18,556 nt of DNA, from NCBI GenBank assembly GCA_964488675.1, contig CAZAWA010000037.1, positions 1 through 18,556 of the forward strand, written 5' to 3'. A program made the translations under genes and the position numbers. Position 1 is the first letter of the stretch, and each line of letters begins with the position of its first letter. This document shows, in pieces, positions 1-6,420 of this stretch. Under the pieces are notes generated by a model, which saw only the letters and a list, made by a program, of their open reading frames with translations, was not told where the DNA came from and did no database searches. The stretch comes from QZKY01 sp964488675. GTDB lineage: Bacteria > Pseudomonadota > Gammaproteobacteria > Burkholderiales > Burkholderiaceae_D.

Positions 1-149
1 TTAACCGAGAAGGCAGACAGCACTGAGGCGGCTGATGGATTGTCCAGCAATGCCAGCAGCAGATGCTCAACGGTGAAGAACTCATACCTCGCCTGCCTGG
101 CCTCGACAAAGGCCAGATGCAAACTCACTTCAAGTTCCTGGGCAATCAT
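1..149 (-). CDS. clpA: ATP-dependent Clp protease ATP-binding subunit ClpA (N-terminal fragment, continues beyond window start)
   Basis: ClpA is the AAA+ unfoldase that feeds substrates to the ClpP peptidase. Only the first ~49 residues are inside the window. They begin MIAQELEVSLHLAFVEAR and continue with a FFTVEHLLLALLDNPSAA-type stretch, the first repeat of the Clp N-terminal domain. This domain is the docking site for the ClpS adaptor. The start is the ATG read from 149 down, and it overlaps the clpS stop as ATGA (146-149), so the two are probably translationally coupled. clpS-clpA adjacency is classic for proteobacteria. The identity is firm despite the short length, because this N-terminus is highly conserved; the AAA+ domains cannot be checked here. 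Confidence 0.93.
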   Translation of the reverse strand, partial: MIAQELEVSLHLAFVEARQARYEFFTVEHLLLALLDNPSAASVLSAFSV

Positions 150-454
150 ACTTCCTCCATGACACACTGCAGGGGGTGACCCGCCTCCCGTGCATGCGTT
201 AAAACCAGCTCAAGCTTGGTGGATGCGACATCCTTCGAAAACACACCGCAAATGCCTCTGCCTTCATTATGCACCTTCAGCATAATCTGTGTTGCCTCCT
301 GCCGATTTTTGCTGAAATACTCCTCAAGGATGACAATCACAAACTCCATCGGCGTGAAGTCATCATTCAGAAGCACCACCTTGTACATGGGCGGCAAGCG
401 GTAAGCCTCCGGCTTGCGCTCAAGTATCACCCCATTTTCGTGCTGGGTTCCCAT
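146..454 (-). CDS. clpS: ATP-dependent Clp protease adaptor protein ClpS
   Basis: ClpS is the cytosolic N-recognin that binds N-degron substrates and delivers them to ClpA. The 102-residue product is the usual family length. It shows a short polar N-terminal tail followed by the conserved core: PPMYKVVLLNDDFTPMEFV (about residues 21-39), the IMLKVHNEGRGICGVF segment, and a C-terminal HPLQCVMEE. The NDD/TPMEFV and VHxxG motifs form the pocket that recognises the primary destabilising residue. The start ATG at 454 gives the expected N-terminus; the upstream Shine-Dalgarno is weak. Its stop overlaps the clpA start. A TATAAT box lies about 58 bases upstream on the same strand, with a GC hairpin and T-tract between it and the gene. 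Confidence 0.97.
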   Translation of the reverse strand: MGTQHENGVILERKPEAYRLPPMYKVVLLNDDFTPMEFVIVILEEYFSKNRQEATQIMLKVHNEGRGICGVFSKDVASTKLELVLTHAREAGHPLQCVMEEV

Positions 455-477
455 TTATCTTGCATCTATCGTAAATC

Positions 478-500
478 AAAAAACAAGGGCGCTAAGCGCC
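478..500 (-). terminator. GC hairpin plus T-tract in the clpS leader (possible attenuator)
   Basis: On the minus strand, GGCGC-TTA-GCGCC (500-488) is followed by CTTG and six T (483-478). This is a short intrinsic-terminator-like structure lying between the putative clpS promoter and the clpS start. The stem is only 5 bp and the T-run starts 4 bases after it, so strength is uncertain. No minus-strand gene lies immediately upstream that it could terminate. Confidence 0.35.
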
Positions 501-511
501 GAACAAAGCGG

Positions 512-517
512 ATTATA
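512..517 (-). promoter_or_regulatory. Putative sigma-70 -10 box for clpS-clpA
   Basis: A perfect TATAAT is read on the minus strand, about 58 bases before the clpS start. No convincing -35 hexamer is seen 16-18 bases upstream (AAGATC at the expected place), so the call rests on the -10 match and its position. Confidence 0.4.
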
Positions 518-649
518 CGATCCAAATCTTACGCGATCTTTCAGCATCTTGTCGGCTATGCCCAAGTCAGAAGCAACTGCGAATCCTCAGGCACAAACAA
601 AAAATGCGTCGCAAAACGGCTTCTCGCCCTTAAAAACCCGGGAAACCGC

Positions 650-680
650 TTGACTTTGAACATCATTGCTTCAACAATAA
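650..680 (+). promoter_or_regulatory. Possible sigma-70 promoter for the cold-shock gene
   Basis: TTGACT (650-655) is followed 19 bases later by CAATAA (675-680). Spacing and -10 are suboptimal. If used, the mRNA would start near 687 and carry a leader of about 140 nt, in the range of the long structured leaders known for cspA-type genes. Confidence 0.3.
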
Positions 681-827
681 CAGCAGTTGGCCTCTGCATT
701 TCCCCTTTTCCCCCGCAAGTCAATGGCTGGTGCGTAGTAAGCAAGTCTAGTAAATAAGGGGTGCGATCCCGGTTTCTTGCTTTTTTCGCTCGTGTGATGA
801 TGTTCCTAATTAGAAGAAAGATCCTTT

Positions 828-1034
828 ATGGCAACAGGTACAGTTAAGTGGTTCAACGATTCCAAAGGTTTTGGCTTTATTACCCCTGATGACGGCGGTG
901 AAGATTTGTTCGCCCACTTTTCCGCTATCAACATGAACGGATTCAAGACCCTCAAAGAAGGTCAGAAGGTCCAGTTTGAAGTCACGCAAGGCCCGAAAGG
1001 CAAGCAAGCTTCCAATATTCAGTCTGTCAGCTGA
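828..1034 (+). CDS. Cold-shock protein, CspA family
   Basis: This 68-residue single cold-shock domain is an OB-fold that binds single-stranded RNA/DNA and acts as an RNA chaperone in the cytosol. It starts MATGTVKWFNDSKGFGFI, carrying the RNP1-type KGFGFI, and continues with the RNP2-type DLFAHF (the usual form is VFVHF). The aromatic nucleic-acid-binding face (W9, F10, F16, F18, F28, H29, F30) is intact. Length and the GPKGKQASNI C-terminus are typical. The gene stands alone, with a long upstream leader and a strong terminator 24 bases after the stop. Which paralogue (cspA, C, D or E) cannot be decided from one copy, so no symbol is given. Confidence 0.97.
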   Translation: MATGTVKWFNDSKGFGFITPDDGGEDLFAHFSAINMNGFKTLKEGQKVQFEVTQGPKGKQASNIQSVS

Positions 1035-1057
1035 TACCAGCCGGGCAATTGAAGATA

Positions 1058-1083
1058 AACCCCGCTTTAGGTGGGGTTTTTTT
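1058..1083 (+). terminator. Intrinsic terminator after the cold-shock gene
   Basis: The stem ACCCCGC / GTGGGGT has 7 pairs including one G-T and a TTTAG loop. It is followed directly by a run of T and lies 24 bases past the stop. This is a textbook Rho-independent terminator and makes the cold-shock gene monocistronic. Confidence 0.9.
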
Positions 1084-1114
1084 ACGCTCCGGCAGACAAA
1101 TTTAGACAAGCCTG

Positions 1115-1525
1115 ATGTCAGCAAACGGCAAAACTGTCTACCCTGATAACTGCCCGTGCGGGCAAAAACCCTACCTTGATTGCTGTGGGCGATTCATCAT
1201 CGGCGGCATGGTTGCGCAATCCGCGCTGGAATTGATGCGTTCCCGCTACACCGCCTACGCCCTGCGCGACGAGCGGTATTTGCAACTTACCTGGCACGGC
1301 AGCACACGACCGGCTGGTCGACTTCTCGATGCCGGGGGCAGTATCAAATGGCTTTCCCTGGAAATCCGCACCAGCGAAGAAGTGGGCAGCGCGGCCACCG
1401 TCGAGTTTGTTGCCAGATACAAGGAACAGGGGCGGGCCCAACGGTTGCATGAAACCGGCCGTTTCGTGCGCGAAGAGGGTCAGTGGCTTTACCTGGACGG
1501 CAGTTTCACCCAGAGGAAGAAATAA
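1115..1525 (+). CDS. YchJ family protein (UPF0225), lacking the C-terminal SEC-C motif
   Basis: This 136-residue cytosolic protein has no established biochemical function. The N-terminus carries a metal-binding-type cluster CPCGQKPYLDCCG (Cys13, 15, 23, 24), followed by the family signature LMRSRYTAYAL, a TWHGSTRP segment, and a C-terminal half (VEFVARYKEQGRA... QWLYLDGSF) of the NTF2/SnoaL-like fold found in YchJ proteins. E. coli YchJ (~152 residues) ends with a second CPCGSGKKFKKCCG motif; that motif is absent here. The ATG at 1115 lacks a good ribosome-binding site but puts the Cys cluster at the expected place. bioA begins 78 bases downstream on the same strand, so read-through is possible, but no functional link is implied. 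Confidence 0.88.
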   Translation: MSANGKTVYPDNCPCGQKPYLDCCGRFIIGGMVAQSALELMRSRYTAYALRDERYLQLTWHGSTRPAGRLLDAGGSIKWLSLEIRTSEEVGSAATVEFVARYKEQGRAQRLHETGRFVREEGQWLYLDGSFTQRKK

Positions 1526-1603
1526 CCCCCCTTGCCAAGTCGGCCATACCCTCCGCTTGCCTGTTAAACTGGCGGATCTGTCGAACCTGAAACCGAACCA
1601 CCC

Positions 1604-2944
1604 GTGAATTCAAGCCAAACTTCCGACTGGGTTGCGCGCAGCCTTCAAAGCGTCTGGCACCCTTGCACCCAAATGCAGCACCACGAAACCCTGCCGCTGG
1701 TGCCAGTCCGCCACGGGAAAGGGGTCTGGCTGTATGATGCGGATGGTCGGCGTTATCTGGATGCCATCAGCTCCTGGTGGGTTAATCTGTTTGGTCACAC
1801 GAACCCGCGCATCAATGCCGCACTCAAAGACCAGCTGGATCGGCTGGAGCATGCCATGCTGGCCGGTTTCACGCATGAGCCGGTGATTCAGCTCTCAGAG
1901 CAGTTGTCAGCGCTTACCAACCATACCCTTGGGCACTGCTTTTATGCGTCCGATGGTGCCTCCGCAGTCGAAATTGCGCTGAAAATGAGCTTTCATGCCT
2001 GGCGCAATACCGGCCGCGGCGACAAGCAGGAGTTCGTCTGCCTGAAGGGTGGCTACCATGGCGAAACCATCGGCGCACTGTCTGTCACCGATGTAGCACT
2101 GTTCCGCGATGCCTACGGCCCACTGCTGCGAAATGTGCATGTCGCCGCCGCGCCCGATGACCGGCAGGCACAAGGCGGTGAGACCGCCGCCGATATTGCC
2201 CACCGGGCGGCCGATGAAATGGAAACGCTTCTGCGCGAGCGAAGTGACAAGATTGCCGCCATCATCGTCGAACCACTGGTGCAATGCGCAGCCGGCATGG
2301 CGATGCACGACCCATCCTACCTGACGCGCTTGCGCAAACTGTGCGACCGCTACCAGGTACACCTGATCGCTGATGAAATTGCCGTCGGATGCGGCCGCAC
2401 CGGCAGCTTTTTTGCCTGCGAACAGGCCGGTATCTGGCCGGATTTTCTGTGCCTCTCCAAAGGCATCAGCGGCGGCTACCTGCCGCTGTCACTGGTCATG
2501 ACGCGAGACAACATCTATCAATCGTTTTACAGCGCAGACATCACGCGCGGCTTTCTGCACTCGCATTCCTACACCGGCAACCCGCTCGCCTGCCGTGCCG
2601 CACTCGCGACGCTCGCTATTTTCAAGGAAGACGATGTACTGAATTCAAACCTCCTGCTGGCCGGAAAACTGACCAAGGCACTTGCGCCGCTGGCCGCGCA
2701 TGAAAAGGTTCAACACTTCCGCCACCGCGGAATGATCTGGGCGTTCGATGCCATCGTCGACGATCCGGCGAAACTGGCTTCATTTTCCCGCCGCTTTTTC
2801 ACCGCAGCACTGGAGCAGGAGCTGCTGCTGCGTCCAATTGGCAACACGGTGTACCTGATGCCACCTTACATCCTCGACGATACGGAAATCGAGGTGCTGG
2901 CAACCCGTACGCTGGCCGTGTTCGAGCAAGTGATGCGGTCATGA
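1604..2944 (+). CDS. bioA: Adenosylmethionine-8-amino-7-oxononanoate aminotransferase (DAPA synthase)
   Basis: BioA is a PLP-dependent class III aminotransferase that converts KAPA to DAPA, using S-adenosylmethionine as amino donor, in biotin synthesis. The 446-residue product shows WHPCTQM (18-24), SSWW (57-60), the PLP-phosphate region ASDGASAVEIALKM, GGYHGETIGALS (149-160), IADEIAVGCGRTG with PLP-binding Asp257, and the Schiff-base Lys286 in LSKGISGGYLPLS. The GTG at 1604 is chosen because the first in-frame ATG (codon 24) would remove the conserved WHP motif. The stop overlaps the bioD start as ATGA (2941-2944), indicating translational coupling. No BirA-like operator was recognised upstream. 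Confidence 0.96.
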   Translation: MNSSQTSDWVARSLQSVWHPCTQMQHHETLPLVPVRHGKGVWLYDADGRRYLDAISSWWVNLFGHTNPRINAALKDQLDRLEHAMLAGFTHEPVIQLSEQLSALTNHTLGHCFYASDGASAVEIALKMSFHAWRNTGRGDKQEFVCLKGGYHGETIGALSVTDVALFRDAYGPLLRNVHVAAAPDDRQAQGGETAADIAHRAADEMETLLRERSDKIAAIIVEPLVQCAAGMAMHDPSYLTRLRKLCDRYQVHLIADEIAVGCGRTGSFFACEQAGIWPDFLCLSKGISGGYLPLSLVMTRDNIYQSFYSADITRGFLHSHSYTGNPLACRAALATLAIFKEDDVLNSNLLLAGKLTKALAPLAAHEKVQHFRHRGMIWAFDAIVDDPAKLASFSRRFFTAALEQELLLRPIGNTVYLMPPYILDDTEIEVLATRTLAVFEQVMRS

Positions 2945-3645
2945 GCGCGCCCTTTTGCTGCTTCGTCACCGGCACGGACACCCATATCGGCAAGACCCTG
3001 GTGTCTTGCGCATTGCTGCACGCGCTAGCGCAACAGGGCGTGCGCGCAGCAGGCATGAAGCCGGTAGCAGCCGGAGCCGTGCTGCGCGACGGCATCTGGC
3101 ACAACGACGATGCCGACGCCATTGCCAGCGCCTCCGGCATGACGCTCCCGCCCGAGCTGGCAACACCCTGTCTGCTGCGCACCGCCTCCGCACCGCATAT
3201 CGCAGCCGCTCTGGAAAACACCCGCATCGACCAGATGAAGATTGCAACGGCCTACCGCTTGATCGCGTCACAGGCCAAAGCCGTCGTGGTCGAAGGCGTT
3301 GGCGGCTTCAAGGTACCGCTGGCGGAAGACTTCGACAGCGCCGATATGGCGGTACAATTCGGCCTGCCGATCATCATGGTGGTGGGTCTGAGGCTGGGCT
3401 GCATCAATCATGCGCTCTTGACGGCAGAAGCGATCGCCGCACGAAGTCTGGTGCTGGCAGGGTGGGTTGCAAACATGGTCGAGCCGGCAATGCCTTATGT
3501 GGCTGACAATATTTCAGCGCTGGCGAAGCGTCTGCCGGGGCCACTGCTCGGTGTCGTGCCGCATTTGCCGGTGCCATCGGCAACCATCGCTGCCAGCCAC
3601 CTTGATTTTTCTCGCCTGCCGGGCTGGCCCGGCAAGCAACAGTAG
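2941..3645 (+). CDS. bioD: Dethiobiotin synthetase
   Basis: BioD is an ATP-dependent carboxylase that closes the ureido ring of DAPA with CO2 to give dethiobiotin. The 234-residue protein shows the P-loop GTDTHIGKT (Lys18, Thr19), KPVAAG with substrate-binding Lys40, a DADA segment, the EGVGGFKVPL loop, and the family hallmark VVGLRLGCINHALLT. The Ser of the KPVASG motif in E. coli is Ala here, a conservative change near the DAPA site. The start overlaps the bioA stop by four bases and bioB follows after 27 bases, so the three form one operon. Length is normal (E. coli 225). Confidence 0.96.
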   Translation: MSAPFCCFVTGTDTHIGKTLVSCALLHALAQQGVRAAGMKPVAAGAVLRDGIWHNDDADAIASASGMTLPPELATPCLLRTASAPHIAAALENTRIDQMKIATAYRLIASQAKAVVVEGVGGFKVPLAEDFDSADMAVQFGLPIIMVVGLRLGCINHALLTAEAIAARSLVLAGWVANMVEPAMPYVADNISALAKRLPGPLLGVVPHLPVPSATIAASHLDFSRLPGWPGKQQ

Positions 3646-3672
3646 CAATATTGAACAAAGGATTACTGAATC

Positions 3673-4701
3673 ATGTCGCAAGTCATCTCGTTCCACTCCA
3701 ACCTACTGCAAATCGCCGAACCGGAAGAGGCCGCCTGGCCCGTCGATGCCGTGCTGGCGCTGTTTGAATTGCCCTTCACTGAACTGCTGTCGCGCGCGCA
3801 GGAAGCGCACCGAATCCATTTCCCGGAAAACGACATCGAACTGGCGACCCTTGTTTCACTGAAGACCGGCGCTTGCGAAGAGGATTGCGGCTATTGTTCG
3901 CAATCTTCGCACTATGAAACCGACCTGAAGGCGAGCAAGATCCTGCCGCTGGGTGAAGTTCTCGATGCGGCGCGCACGGCCAAGGAAAATGGCGCGACCC
4001 GATTCTGCATGGGTGCATCCGGCCGCTCGCCAAAGGAGCGCGACATGGACAAGTACACGGAAATAGTGCGCGAGGTGAAAGCGCTTGGGCTGGAAACCTG
4101 CGCCACACTGGGCATGCTGAAAGAAGAGCAGGCAAAGCAACTCAGGGAAGCGGGGCTGGACTACTACAACCACAATCTTGACACTTCGCCGAATTACTAC
4201 GGCACCGTCATTTCGACGCGTACTTTTCAGGATCGCCTCGACACGCTGGGTCATGTGCGCGACGCCGGGCTGAAAGTCTGCTGCGGCGGCATCATCGGCA
4301 TGGGGGAAACCCGTCGCCACCGCGCCGAACTGCTGGCTCAACTGGCTAACCTGAACCCCTATCCGGATGCCGTGCCGATCAATCATCTGGTGCCGATCGA
4401 AGGGACACCACTACAAAATGTCGCGCCGCTCGATCCGCTGGAGTTCGCGCGCACGATTGCCGTTGCGCGCATCACGATGCCCAAAGCGCGCGTGCGCCTG
4501 TCTGCCGGCCGCCACCACCTGTCTGAAGGCGAGCAAGCGCTATGCTTCATGGCCGGAGCCAATTCGATTTTCTACGGCGAAAAGCTGCTGACCACGGACA
4601 ATTCCGAAGCAGAAAGCGACCGCGTAATGCTGGCCAAGCTGGGCTTGCGCCCGCGCGAGATTCCGGCTGCAGCGACCATGTGCGCCGATGCTGACAAATA
4701 G
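3673..4701 (+). CDS. bioB: Biotin synthase (radical SAM)
   Basis: BioB inserts sulfur into dethiobiotin, using a radical-SAM [4Fe-4S] cluster and a sacrificial [2Fe-2S] cluster. The 342-residue protein has the radical-SAM motif CEEDCGYCSQ (Cys68, Cys72, Cys75). It also has the [2Fe-2S] ligand contexts: RFCMGASGRSP, ETCATLGML, KVCCGGIIGMGE, and the Arg in RLSAGRHHLSE. YYNHNLDTSPNYY is the conserved substrate/SAM loop. An AAAGGA ribosome-binding site lies about 11 bases before the ATG. It is the last gene of the bio operon. Downstream is a hairpin lacking a plus-strand T-tract, then the assembly gap, so the true operon end is unresolved. Confidence 0.98.
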   Translation: MSQVISFHSNLLQIAEPEEAAWPVDAVLALFELPFTELLSRAQEAHRIHFPENDIELATLVSLKTGACEEDCGYCSQSSHYETDLKASKILPLGEVLDAARTAKENGATRFCMGASGRSPKERDMDKYTEIVREVKALGLETCATLGMLKEEQAKQLREAGLDYYNHNLDTSPNYYGTVISTRTFQDRLDTLGHVRDAGLKVCCGGIIGMGETRRHRAELLAQLANLNPYPDAVPINHLVPIEGTPLQNVAPLDPLEFARTIAVARITMPKARVRLSAGRHHLSEGEQALCFMAGANSIFYGEKLLTTDNSEAESDRVMLAKLGLRPREIPAAATMCADADK

Positions 4702-4744
4702 GGATGTTCCATGAACGGAAATGGCGGAAATGGGGTCGGAGTAA

Positions 4745-4761
4745 TTTACGCTTCGCGTAAA
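4745..4761. repeat. Perfect 7-bp-arm hairpin with GCGAAGC core (REP-like)
   Basis: TTTACGC-TTC-GCGTAAA is a perfect inverted repeat. Read on the minus strand, its core is GCGAAGC, a sequence known to form an exceptionally stable DNA mini-hairpin. It sits directly after GGGGTCGGAGTAA (4733-4744), and a short-hairpin-plus-conserved-flank arrangement is typical of REP-type elements. It lies 44 bases after bioB and 7 bases before the N run. Assignment to a REP/RAYT family is inference. Confidence 0.55.
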
Positions 4762-4767
4762 AAACTG

Positions 4768-4867
4768 NNNNNNNNNNNNNNNNNNNNNNNNNNNNNNNNN
4801 NNNNNNNNNNNNNNNNNNNNNNNNNNNNNNNNNNNNNNNNNNNNNNNNNNNNNNNNNNNNNNNNNNN
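4768..4867. other. Assembly gap of exactly 100 N
   Basis: One hundred consecutive N, the conventional scaffold placeholder, so the real size and content are unknown. It is flanked by a hairpin on the left and a tandem repeat on the right, both of which could have broken the assembly. Confidence 0.99.
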
Positions 4868-4935
4868 CTGACACCGACTTCCTGCTGACACCGACTTCCT
4901 GCTGACACCGACTTCCTGCTGACACCGACTTCCTG
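4868..4935. repeat. 17-bp tandem repeat, at least four perfect copies
   Basis: The unit CTGACACCGACTTCCTG repeats four times without error, at 4868, 4885, 4902 and 4919, followed by a partial CTGA. The left edge is the assembly gap, so the copy number is a minimum. The 17-bp period is not a multiple of three and there are no spacers, so it is neither a coding repeat nor a CRISPR array. Confidence 0.95.
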
Positions 4936-4986
4936 CTGATCTCGAAATTGCCCAGATGCTATATCGAATTGAATAACCGCGTGCAA

Positions 4987-5913
4987 ATGAAAGTCATCTA
5001 CTACAACGAGGGCGAGGACACGACATACTGGCTGGCCGGTTTGCGCACCGCAATGCCACAGGCTGACTTTCGTCACTGGCGACCGGGCGACAACGAGCAC
5101 GCCGACTATGCGCTGGTATGGAAACCACCGGCCGAAATGCTCGCCGGGCGCAAAGGCCTGAAAGCCATTTTCAATCTCGCCGCCGGTGTTGATCAACTTC
5201 TGAAGATGGGCGATGCACTTCCCAATGTGCCCATCATCCGGCTCGAGAATGCCGGCATGGGCGTTCAAATCGCGGAGTATGCAAGCCACGCCGTCATCCG
5301 CCACTACCGCCGCTTTGACGAATATGAAAGGCAGGCTGCAAGGCGTGAATGGAAATATCTGCCGCCCCCCGACAAGCAGCATTTCACTGTTGGCGTCATG
5401 GGGCTGGGTGCCATTGGGTACTGCGTCGCGCAAGCCCTGCTGCATTTCGGTTTTCCGGTGCGCGGCTGGAGCCTTAGCCAGAAACACCTGACCGGCATTC
5501 ACTGCTTCGCCGGAAACGGAAGGCTGGACGATTTTCTGGATGGTGTGCAGGCGCTGGTCTGCACGCTGCCGCTCACGACCGAAACAACCGGCCTGCTCAA
5601 TCGCGACACGATGGACAAGCTGGGCTATGGCGCCTATCTGGTCAATGTCGGGCGCGGCGAGCATCTGGTGGAAACCGACCTGCTGGCGGCGCTAGATTCC
5701 GGCCGCATCGCCGCTGCCACGCTGGATGTCTTTCGCGACGAACCCTTGCCGCCGGCGCACCCGTTCTGGCAACATCCCCGCATCACGATTACCCCGCACA
5801 TCGGGGCGGCGACATACCGCGACGATACCGTGCGCCAGGTGGCCGAAAAACTGCGCGCCTTCCACCAGGTTCAATTAGTGACTGGCATCGTGGATCGCGC
5901 GAAGGGCTACTGA
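4987..5913 (+). CDS. ghrA: Glyoxylate/hydroxypyruvate reductase A (D-isomer 2-hydroxyacid dehydrogenase)
   Basis: This NAD(P)H-dependent cytosolic reductase of glyoxylate or hydroxypyruvate is 308 residues long (E. coli GhrA is 312). It shows ADYALVWKPPAEMLAGR (39-55), AAGVDQLL, the Rossmann motif GLGAIG (139-144), and the catalytic triad Arg223 (NVGRGEH), Glu252 (RDEPLPP) and His271 (TPHIGA). It ends in VDRAKGY, matching the GhrA C-terminus VDRARGY. The ATG at 4987 is chosen over the in-frame ATG at 4948 because MKVIYYNEG aligns with the GhrA start, while the extra 13 residues come from DNA next to the repeat. No clear ribosome-binding site is seen. The enzyme seems unrelated to the adjacent bio operon; substrate preference is inferred from similarity. 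Confidence 0.9.
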   Translation: MKVIYYNEGEDTTYWLAGLRTAMPQADFRHWRPGDNEHADYALVWKPPAEMLAGRKGLKAIFNLAAGVDQLLKMGDALPNVPIIRLENAGMGVQIAEYASHAVIRHYRRFDEYERQAARREWKYLPPPDKQHFTVGVMGLGAIGYCVAQALLHFGFPVRGWSLSQKHLTGIHCFAGNGRLDDFLDGVQALVCTLPLTTETTGLLNRDTMDKLGYGAYLVNVGRGEHLVETDLLAALDSGRIAAATLDVFRDEPLPPAHPFWQHPRITITPHIGAATYRDDTVRQVAEKLRAFHQVQLVTGIVDRAKGY

Positions 5914-5945
5914 GCCAGCAAGAAGGCGACACATCGAAACAAAAA

Positions 5946-5963
5946 GGTTGTCGTCCCACAACC
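5946..5963 (-). terminator. Hairpin with T-tract on the minus strand
   Basis: GGTTGT-CGTCCC-ACAACC is a perfect 6-bp stem. Read on the minus strand it is followed by TTTTTG, giving terminator form against antisense transcription. On the plus strand no T-run follows, so it is not an obvious terminator for ghrA. Function uncertain. Confidence 0.35.
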
Positions 5964-5994
5964 CGTGTGCAATCATAATCACAACCCGCAAGGG

Positions 5995-6022
5995 CTGACA
6001 GTGACCCTTTTACGCTTAAATA
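5995..6022 (+). promoter_or_regulatory. Putative sigma-70 promoter for the receiver/CheC/GGDEF operon
   Basis: CTGACA (5995-6000) and TAAATA (6017-6022) are separated by 16 bases, with AAATAT at 17. Transcription would start near 6029, just ahead of an AGGGCGG ribosome-binding site (6035-6041) and the ATG at 6049. Confidence 0.4.
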
Positions 6023-6048
6023 TCAACCTTCTTCAGGGCGGCTCTCGC

Positions 6049-6420
6049 ATGAATACCAGAAATACTGTCTTAATTGTCGACGATAGTCGCGTATCCCGCC
6101 TGATGACTCGCCAGTTCATCCTGAACAAGCACCCGGACTGGAACATCGTTGAAGCCGGCACCGGCGAAGAAGCGCTTGAAAAGCTCAAGGAACTGCCCGA
6201 CACCCTGGTAATGCTGGATGTCAACATGCCGGGCATGGGCGGCATCGCTGCCGCCGAACAGATGCGCGCGCAATATCCCGCCATCAGAATTGCGATCCAG
6301 ACCGCGAACATTCAAGATTCCACCCGCGCCAAGGCAGAAGCCATGGGAGCCGGCTTTATCGAAAAACCCATCAACGAAGCCCGCATCCACAAATTGCTGG
6401 ATGAATGGGTGGCCGGCTGA
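6049..6420 (+). CDS. Single-domain response regulator (CheY-like receiver)
   Basis: This stand-alone receiver domain of 123 residues has no output domain. The acidic pocket is Asp11/Asp12 (LIVDDSRVSR), the phospho-acceptor is Asp57 (LVMLDVNMPG), the switch Thr is Thr85 (IAIQTANIQ), and the conserved Lys is Lys106 (FIEKPI). The ATG at 6049 is preferred over an upstream in-frame ATG at 5965 because it follows an AGGGCGG ribosome-binding site and gives a canonical receiver N-terminus. The stop TGA shares one base with the ATG of the next gene (TGATG). It is first in a three-gene operon with a CheC-type phosphatase and a diguanylate cyclase. It probably acts as a phospho-relay or as a switch on its operon partners; the partner histidine kinase is not in the window. 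Confidence 0.93.
   Translation: MNTRNTVLIVDDSRVSRLMTRQFILNKHPDWNIVEAGTGEEALEKLKELPDTLVMLDVNMPGMGGIAAAEQMRAQYPAIRIAIQTANIQDSTRAKAEAMGAGFIEKPINEARIHKLLDEWVAG

Larger units (their letters stand above)
455..827. other. Divergent intergenic region between clpS and the cold-shock gene
   Basis: This stretch of 373 bases has no credible gene; the small open frames in it have no recognisable protein features. It holds the putative clpS -10 box and leader hairpin at the left. At the right it holds what looks like the long untranslated leader of the cold-shock gene, ending in an AAGAAAG-type ribosome-binding site (about 814-820) 7 bases before the ATG. No tRNA or other RNA gene was recognised. Confidence 0.6.

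Noticed and set aside
269..757. Plus-strand 162-residue frame over clpS and its upstream gap
   Set aside because: Antisense to clpS in its first half and low-information sequence afterwards; no recognisable domain or ribosome-binding site.
1526..1603. BirA-type operator upstream of bioA
   Set aside because: No TTGTAAACC-like half-sites with the right spacing; the resemblance of GTTAAACTGG is too weak.
4745..4761. Hairpin after bioB as an intrinsic terminator of the bio operon
   Set aside because: No T-run follows on the plus strand; it is followed by AAACTG. Better described as a REP-like hairpin.
4868..4935. Tandem repeats considered as a CRISPR array
   Set aside because: Units are 17 bp with no spacers between them and no cas gene is nearby.
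4540..5664. Minus-strand 374-residue frame crossing the assembly gap
   Set aside because: It runs through 100 N and is antisense to bioB and ghrA; no family features.
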